64,000 nucleotides of DNA, from the NCBI GenBank assembly GCA_001805105.1, contig MHEE01000007.1, forward strand, positions 48,671 through 112,670, written 5' to 3'. Origin of the DNA: Nitrospirae bacterium GWF2_44_13 (GTDB taxonomy: Bacteria; Nitrospirota; Thermodesulfovibrionia; Thermodesulfovibrionales; UBA1546). Made by a program: the position numbers and the translations under genes. Positions within the stretch are counted from its first letter, which is position 1; each line of letters opens with the position of its first letter. This document shows positions 60,090 to 64,000 of the stretch, piece after piece. The notes below the pieces were generated by a model. That model was not told the origin of the DNA. It saw nothing but the letters and a program-made list of their open reading frames with translations, and did no database searches.

Positions 60090-60213
60090 AATTACTCCTT
60101 CATTTATAGAAATAGTTAGGTTTGTAAATTTATACCGCGCAAGCTATCCTGAACGTCCTCAGACAGGATTCAGGAATCCATCAGCAATGCGTGGGCATTG
60201 AGATTTCTTGTGG

Positions 60214-60540
60214 CTAAACAGCCGGAGGTTTTGTGGCTGGTTCAGAGAAGATATTTTTATAAAAATGCATATCTGGAGAAGTGAAGGCTACTTCAGGGAA
60301 AGGCATCGGCGCTGCATTTATTGCGCAGCCGACGGTGAACACGAAAGTCTGGCCTGTCTGAAACATGGCTATCTTGGCAGAGTCATCTGCGTCTGCTTTT
60401 GTTGGTGAGTGTTTTTTTAGAGGGCAGTGATGTACCTCTTTTGCCGTAAAACCGGTCTTTGCAGCCAGACCATAAGGACAGGTGTTCTGGATAATGAGAG
60501 AAAGTGCCAAAAACAATAAGAACATTCTCATGAGTTTCAT
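60214..60540 (-). CDS. Small exported protein heading the second ABC operon
   Basis: 108 aa, not recognised. Signal peptide MKLMRMFLLFLALSLIIQ, then NTCPYGLAAK, KEVHHCPLKKHSP (Cys/His cluster) and GCAINAAPMPFPEVAF. The Cys/His pairs hint at metal binding. It follows three tandem operator repeats and precedes the ABC genes by 124 nt. Confidence 0.62.
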   Translation of the reverse strand: MKLMRMFLLFLALSLIIQNTCPYGLAAKTGFTAKEVHHCPLKKHSPTKADADDSAKIAMFQTGQTFVFTVGCAINAAPMPFPEVAFTSPDMHFYKNIFSEPATKPPAV

Positions 60541-60555
60541 ACATGTATTATATAG

Positions 60556-60588
60556 AAGATTATGAAGGAATTATGAAGAAATGGTGAA
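60556..60588 (-). promoter_or_regulatory. Tandem 11-bp operator, metal regulon site 4 (three units)
   Basis: AAGATTATGAA, GGAATTATGAA, GAAATGGTGAA adjoin on the plus strand (minus strand TTCACCATTTC, TTCATAATTCC, TTCATAATCTT), directly followed by the -10-like TATAAT and the start of the 108-aa gene 16 nt away. Confidence 0.65.
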
Positions 60589-60714
60589 TCTCACCTATTT
60601 CCTGTCTTGCATCCTAGTTGGGCTATTTTATCAGATTAATATCTCAGAACACAAAAAAAATATCCGAGAGTAAAGCGCTGTGTCGGCATGTCAGGGATTG
60701 TGATACAATATTTA

Positions 60715-61476
60715 ATGGCTGTTATCCTTGTCACAAATGATGACGGAGTGCATTCGCAGGGGATTATTGCGCTTTTCAGGGCTATGAAGGAACTCGGAGA
60801 CGCCTATATTGTTGCGCCTGACAGGGAAAGAAGCGCTGTAAGCCACGCATTAACATTGCACAGGCCGCTGAAGGCTGAAGAACTAAGTGACCATATTTAT
60901 GCAGTCAACGGAACTCCGACGGACTGTGTTGCAATAGGCGTTAACAAGATACTGCCTGAAAAGCCCGCGCTGATTGTCTCAGGCATCAACAAAGGCGGCA
61001 ATGTCGGTGATGATATTACCTATTCAGGCACTGTCGCGGCGGCTATAGAGGGCACCATAATGGGAATACCGTCATTTGCCGTCTCGGTTGTCGGCGATAA
61101 AAAATTCCATTTTGATACGGCGGCTTACTATTCCGTTGAAATCGCAAGGTATGTGCTTGAGAAATCTCTGCCCTACGATACCCTTCTTAATATTAATCTG
61201 CCGAATGTAAAAAAAGAAAACATTCACGGCGTAAAACTCACAAGGCAGGGGAAACGCATATATGACAATGCCATACAGGAGACATACGACCCGAAGGGAG
61301 AGAAGCATTTCTGGATAGGGGGAGGCACTCCTTACTGGGAGCACGGAGAGGACACGGATATTAATGCTGTCCAGAAAGGCTATGTCTCCATAACGCCCAT
61401 ACACCTTGACCTGACGAATTACAGCGCGCTGGAGTTTTTGAAGAAAACCTTGTTCTCAGCATGCAAGCAAGCATGA
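60715..61476 (+). CDS. surE: 5'-nucleotidase/stationary-phase survival protein
   Basis: About 253 aa. MAVILVTNDDGVHSQGI is the SurE metal site; NGTPTDCVAIG and SGINKGGNVGDDITYSGTVA are the other conserved blocks. It dephosphorylates nucleoside monophosphates. I prefer the ATG at 60715, because SurE proteins begin just before ILVTNDDG; 60688 would add nine residues. A TACAAT box lies 8 nt upstream. Divergent from the metal-regulated ABC operon. Confidence 0.93.
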   Translation: MAVILVTNDDGVHSQGIIALFRAMKELGDAYIVAPDRERSAVSHALTLHRPLKAEELSDHIYAVNGTPTDCVAIGVNKILPEKPALIVSGINKGGNVGDDITYSGTVAAAIEGTIMGIPSFAVSVVGDKKFHFDTAAYYSVEIARYVLEKSLPYDTLLNINLPNVKKENIHGVKLTRQGKRIYDNAIQETYDPKGEKHFWIGGGTPYWEHGEDTDINAVQKGYVSITPIHLDLTNYSALEFLKKTLFSACKQA

Positions 61477-61489
61477 AATTCAAATATGC

Positions 61490-61573
61490 GATGCAGGATA
61501 CAGGATGCAAGATACACGATAAGCTTATGATATTGTTTTTCCATCATGCATCATGAATCGTGCATCATGAATC
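61490..61573. repeat. Heptamer palindrome, family A copy 5
   Basis: Left arm GATGCAG, GATACAG, GATGCAA, GATACAC, GATAAGC. Right arm ATGCATC, ATGAATC, GTGCATC, ATGAATC. Fills the surE-oxidoreductase gap. Confidence 0.85.
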
Positions 61574-61580
61574 TTTGAGC

Positions 61581-62969
61581 ATGAAGAAATACGATGTCAT
61601 AATAGTAGGCGCAGGCCCAGCAGGTATTTTTTCCGCGCTTGAACTTGTCAGTAAAAAGAAGAATGCAAAGATACTCATCATAGAAAAGGGCAGGGATATA
61701 GACCAGAGAAAATGCCCGATGATGATAAAAGATGTATCCTGCAAGGCATGCCCTGAGTGCGCTCTCCTGAGCGGATGGGGCGGAGCAGGCGCATTCAGCG
61801 ACGGCAAGTTGAACCTCTCGCCTGATATCGGCGGCTTTCTTTTAAGATATACAGACAAGGACACGCTTCAGTTGTTGATAGACTATGCTGACAGCATCTA
61901 CATTAAATACGGCGCCCCTAAAAAGGCTTACGGAGGAAGCAGAAAAGAAATTCAGAAGATAGAGAGGCTTGCATCCAAAAACGATATTGTATTCATACCT
62001 TCAAGGATACGGCATATAGGCACTGACAGGTGCAGGGTTTTGCTTAAGAAGATTAAAAAATCTCTGAACGGCAAGGTTGAAACGTTATTCGGGGCGGATG
62101 CTGAAAGTGTTCTTACAGAAAAGGGCAGGGCTGTTGGAATCAGGCTTAAAAACAGAGATAAAGCCTACTCTGATTATGTGATACTGGCTCCGGGCAGGGA
62201 AGGTTCAAGATGGCTTGAAAAAGAATCAAGGCGTCTTCATCTTACCCTGCTTCAGAACCCTGTTGACATAGGAGTAAGGGTTGAAATCCCAGCCTCTGTT
62301 TTTGAACATCTTACGAGCATTACATACGAGCCGAAATTAATATTCCATTCAAAAAAATTTGACGATAAGGTAAGAACCTTCTGCGTTAACCCTTACGGCG
62401 AGGTCGTAAAAGAATATCTGAAGGGCCTCTGGACAGTGAACGGGCACAGCTACGCAGACAGAAAAACCGGCAACACAAATTTTGCCCTCCTTGTAAGCAC
62501 AGTATTTACAGAGCCGTTTGATGAGCCCATATCTTACGGAAGATATATTGCGAGGCTTGCTAACTTCATCGGCAAGGGCGTTATTGTGCAGCGGCTTGGA
62601 GACCTGCAGGCAGGAAGGCGTTCAACGCCTGAGAGAATAGCAAAAGGAAGGGTACAGCCCACTCTGAAAGATGCAACTCCGGGAGACCTGAGTTTTGTCC
62701 TGCCTTACCGTTATCTCTCGGATATTATGGAGATGATTGACGCCCTTGATAAGATTGCGCCGGGAGTGAATTCAAAACATACGCTTCTTTACGGGGTGGA
62801 GGTTAAATTTTATTCCATGCAGTTAACCCTGACCAAAAACCTTGAGACAGAGGTTAAAAATCTCTTTGCTGTCGGAGACGGCGCAGGTGTGAGCAGAGGG
62901 CTGATTCAGGCGTCGGCGTCAGGAGTGATGGCAGCGAGAGAAATCTTAGAAAGGATGCACGATTCATGA
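61581..62969 (+). CDS. FAD-dependent oxidoreductase, unassigned substrate
   Basis: About 462 aa. Dinucleotide motif DVIIVGAGPAGIFSALEL at the N-terminus. A Cys-rich loop follows (QRKCPMMIKDVSCKACPEC), then LLSGWGGAGAFSDGKLNLSP, RLGDLQAGRRSTPERI and GDGAGVSRGLIQASASGVM. These are the blocks of the uncharacterised FAD-dependent dehydrogenase group (COG2509). Start at 61581; the longer frame would begin within the repeat. Its last codons (RMHDS) lie in the next heptamer palindrome. Confidence 0.85.
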   Translation: MKKYDVIIVGAGPAGIFSALELVSKKKNAKILIIEKGRDIDQRKCPMMIKDVSCKACPECALLSGWGGAGAFSDGKLNLSPDIGGFLLRYTDKDTLQLLIDYADSIYIKYGAPKKAYGGSRKEIQKIERLASKNDIVFIPSRIRHIGTDRCRVLLKKIKKSLNGKVETLFGADAESVLTEKGRAVGIRLKNRDKAYSDYVILAPGREGSRWLEKESRRLHLTLLQNPVDIGVRVEIPASVFEHLTSITYEPKLIFHSKKFDDKVRTFCVNPYGEVVKEYLKGLWTVNGHSYADRKTGNTNFALLVSTVFTEPFDEPISYGRYIARLANFIGKGVIVQRLGDLQAGRRSTPERIAKGRVQPTLKDATPGDLSFVLPYRYLSDIMEMIDALDKIAPGVNSKHTLLYGVEVKFYSMQLTLTKNLETEVKNLFAVGDGAGVSRGLIQASASGVMAAREILERMHDS

Positions 62970-63038
62970 TGCATGATACAAGTTGTAAGAGTAGAGACAA
63001 GACAAGTATCATGAATCCTGTATCCTGTATCTTGCATC
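62954..63038. repeat. Heptamer palindrome, family A copy 6
   Basis: Left arm GATGCAC, GATTCAT, GATGCAT, GATACAA; right arm ATGAATC, CTGTATC, CTGTATC, TTGCATC. It spans the whole gap to pcm and encodes the end of the FAD protein. Confidence 0.85.
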
Positions 63039-63704
63039 GTGAACGATATGGAAGATTTTAAGAAACTGAGAGACTTGATGGTTGACGCCCAGCTTATTCC
63101 AAGGGGAATAAAGGATGAGCGGGTCCTCTCTGCAATGAGAAAGGTGCCGAGGCATATTTTTGTTGATGATTATATGCAGCACAATGCTTATGCTGACATG
63201 GCGCTTCCAATCGGCGATGAGCAGACAATATCACAGCCGTATATGGTTGCGATAATGACAGAACTCCTTGAGCTTAAGGGGAATGAAAAAGTCCTTGAGA
63301 TAGGGACAGGTTCGGGTTATCAGGCGGCAATCCTTGGAGAGCTTTCCAGAGAGGTTTTTACAATAGAGCGAAAAGCTTTGCTTGCTAAAAAGGCAGAGGA
63401 GAGATTTCAGGCGCTGGGATATATTAATATCTACGCCATAACGGGCGACGGCACGCTCGGCTTGCCTGAAAAGTCTCCTTTTGACAGGATATTGATAACA
63501 GCGGGCTCGCCTAAGATTCCGGAGCCTTTGATAGAGCAGTTGGCTGATGGAGGCATCATTATTGCCCCTGTTGGAATACGGTTTTCGCAGCAGCTTCTGA
63601 TTGTAAGGAAATCCAAAGAGGGCGTCTCGGAGCAAACTCATGTGCCGTGTGTATTTGTGCCTTTGATAGGCAAGCATGGATGGCCGGAAGATGAAGACTC
63701 TTAG
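63039..63704 (+). CDS. pcm: Protein-L-isoaspartate O-methyltransferase
   Basis: Repairs isomerised Asp residues using S-adenosylmethionine. 221 aa: VPRHIFVDDYMQHNAYADMALPIG split over the family block, DEQTISQPYMVAIMTELL, and the SAM site VLEIGTGSGYQAAILGEL, then FDRILITAGSPKIPEPL. GTG start at 63039, with ATG at 63048 as an alternative; no ribosome site is seen after the repeat. Confidence 0.93.
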   Translation: MNDMEDFKKLRDLMVDAQLIPRGIKDERVLSAMRKVPRHIFVDDYMQHNAYADMALPIGDEQTISQPYMVAIMTELLELKGNEKVLEIGTGSGYQAAILGELSREVFTIERKALLAKKAEERFQALGYINIYAITGDGTLGLPEKSPFDRILITAGSPKIPEPLIEQLADGGIIIAPVGIRFSQQLLIVRKSKEGVSEQTHVPCVFVPLIGKHGWPEDEDS

Positions 63705-63720
63705 AGGACTCTATTAGCAG

Positions 63721-64000
63721 ATGTCAATTCACGGACTGATTGAATCCCTCGAAAAAAACAAGAGATTCAGTGAAACAATAGCAGGCCACAAATACATCCA
63801 TCCTCTTGAGCCAAAATACATAAGGCTCAGCCTCAATGAGAAACTTAGGGATATTCTTTCCGGACAGGGGATAAGGCTTTTTTACAGCCATCAGGTTGAG
63901 GCAATTGATTTAATCAGACAGGGCGAGAACGTTGTTGTAATGACTCCGACTGCAAGCGGGAAAAGCCTCATCTATAACATACCTGTTATTGAATCCATAA
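63721..64000 (+). CDS. DEAD/DEAH-box helicase, N-terminal part (runs off the window edge)
   Basis: The visible 93 residues begin MSIHGLIESLEKNKRFSETI and include GIRLFYSHQVEAIDLIRQG (Q-motif region) and Walker A VVMTPTASGKSLIYNIPV. This matches the MrfA/DUF1998 group of DNA helicases. It starts 16 nt after pcm. The rest lies beyond 64000. Confidence 0.8.
   Translation, partial: MSIHGLIESLEKNKRFSETIAGHKYIHPLEPKYIRLSLNEKLRDILSGQGIRLFYSHQVEAIDLIRQGENVVVMTPTASGKSLIYNIPVIESI

Overview
The window reads as chromosome from an anaerobic, Gram-negative bacterium. A respiratory multihaem/NrfD module, FdhD, selenocysteine use, a CcsA/HemX cytochrome assembly protein and a LolA-like/outer-membrane system fit an uncultured Nitrospirota (Thermodesulfovibrionia-like) or deltaproteobacterium-like lineage. 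That placement is an inference from gene content, not a measured taxonomy.

Layout. 1-2.5 kb: aromatic amino acid operon pheA-hisC-aroF (minus). 2.6-11 kb: copper/silver efflux island (minus) with CusABC, a YtkA-like protein, a YHS metal protein, a PCYCGC-type protein that I read as a selenoprotein, a monohaem cytochrome and two small exported proteins. 11.2-15.8 kb: two two-component systems (CusRS-like and NtrBC-like). 15.9-26.2 kb: fdhD, lplA, yjbQ, a nuclease-like gene, an ExeA-type ATPase, an aldolase/phosphofructokinase pair, dgt and a Phd/RelE toxin-antitoxin pair. 26.2-34.4 kb: hemA-ccsA-(58-aa protein)-mobB-like, topA, dprA, argG. 34.5 kb: tRNA-Ala(CGC) and a second, 55-aa selenoprotein candidate. 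34.8-39 kb: type IV pilus pilMNOPQ. 39-45.5 kb: M29 peptidase, cutA, an NlpC/P60 lipoprotein, bactofilin with an M23 peptidase, purM, an acyl-CoA synthetase. 45.6-49.2 kb: 11-haem cytochrome, 4-haem cytochrome, ferredoxin and NrfD (plus), preceded by a perfect 13-bp hairpin. 49.3-60.5 kb: a second metal-linked block (minus) with two FtsX/MacB-type ABC systems, a beta-barrel, a LolA-like protein, a CDF-NifX fusion, a DUF134 regulator and decayed chrA and TSUP genes. 60.7-64 kb: surE, an FAD oxidoreductase, pcm and the start of a DEAD/DEAH helicase.

What ties it together. Four promoters in two separate blocks carry the same tandem 11-bp direct repeat (minus-strand form close to TTCATAATTCC): before the 108-aa periplasmic gene, before the selenoprotein/cus operon, before the OB-fold/ABC/LolA/beta-barrel operon, and before the exported-peptide/ABC/thioredoxin-fold operon. 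Direct repeats with an 11-bp period are typical of OmpR-family regulators such as the one encoded at 12617-13342. I infer a single metal-responsive regulon joining Cus efflux, two ABC systems and a selenoprotein.

Two in-frame TGA codons sit exactly where family Cys residues are expected. Each is followed by a stable hairpin whose loop starts 22-23 nt downstream, as in bacterial SECIS elements. The window is also rich in heptameric (7-nt) tandem and palindromic repeats that invade the ends of genes and supply signal-peptide, lipobox and C-terminal residues. No CRISPR array, intact insertion sequence or rRNA was seen.
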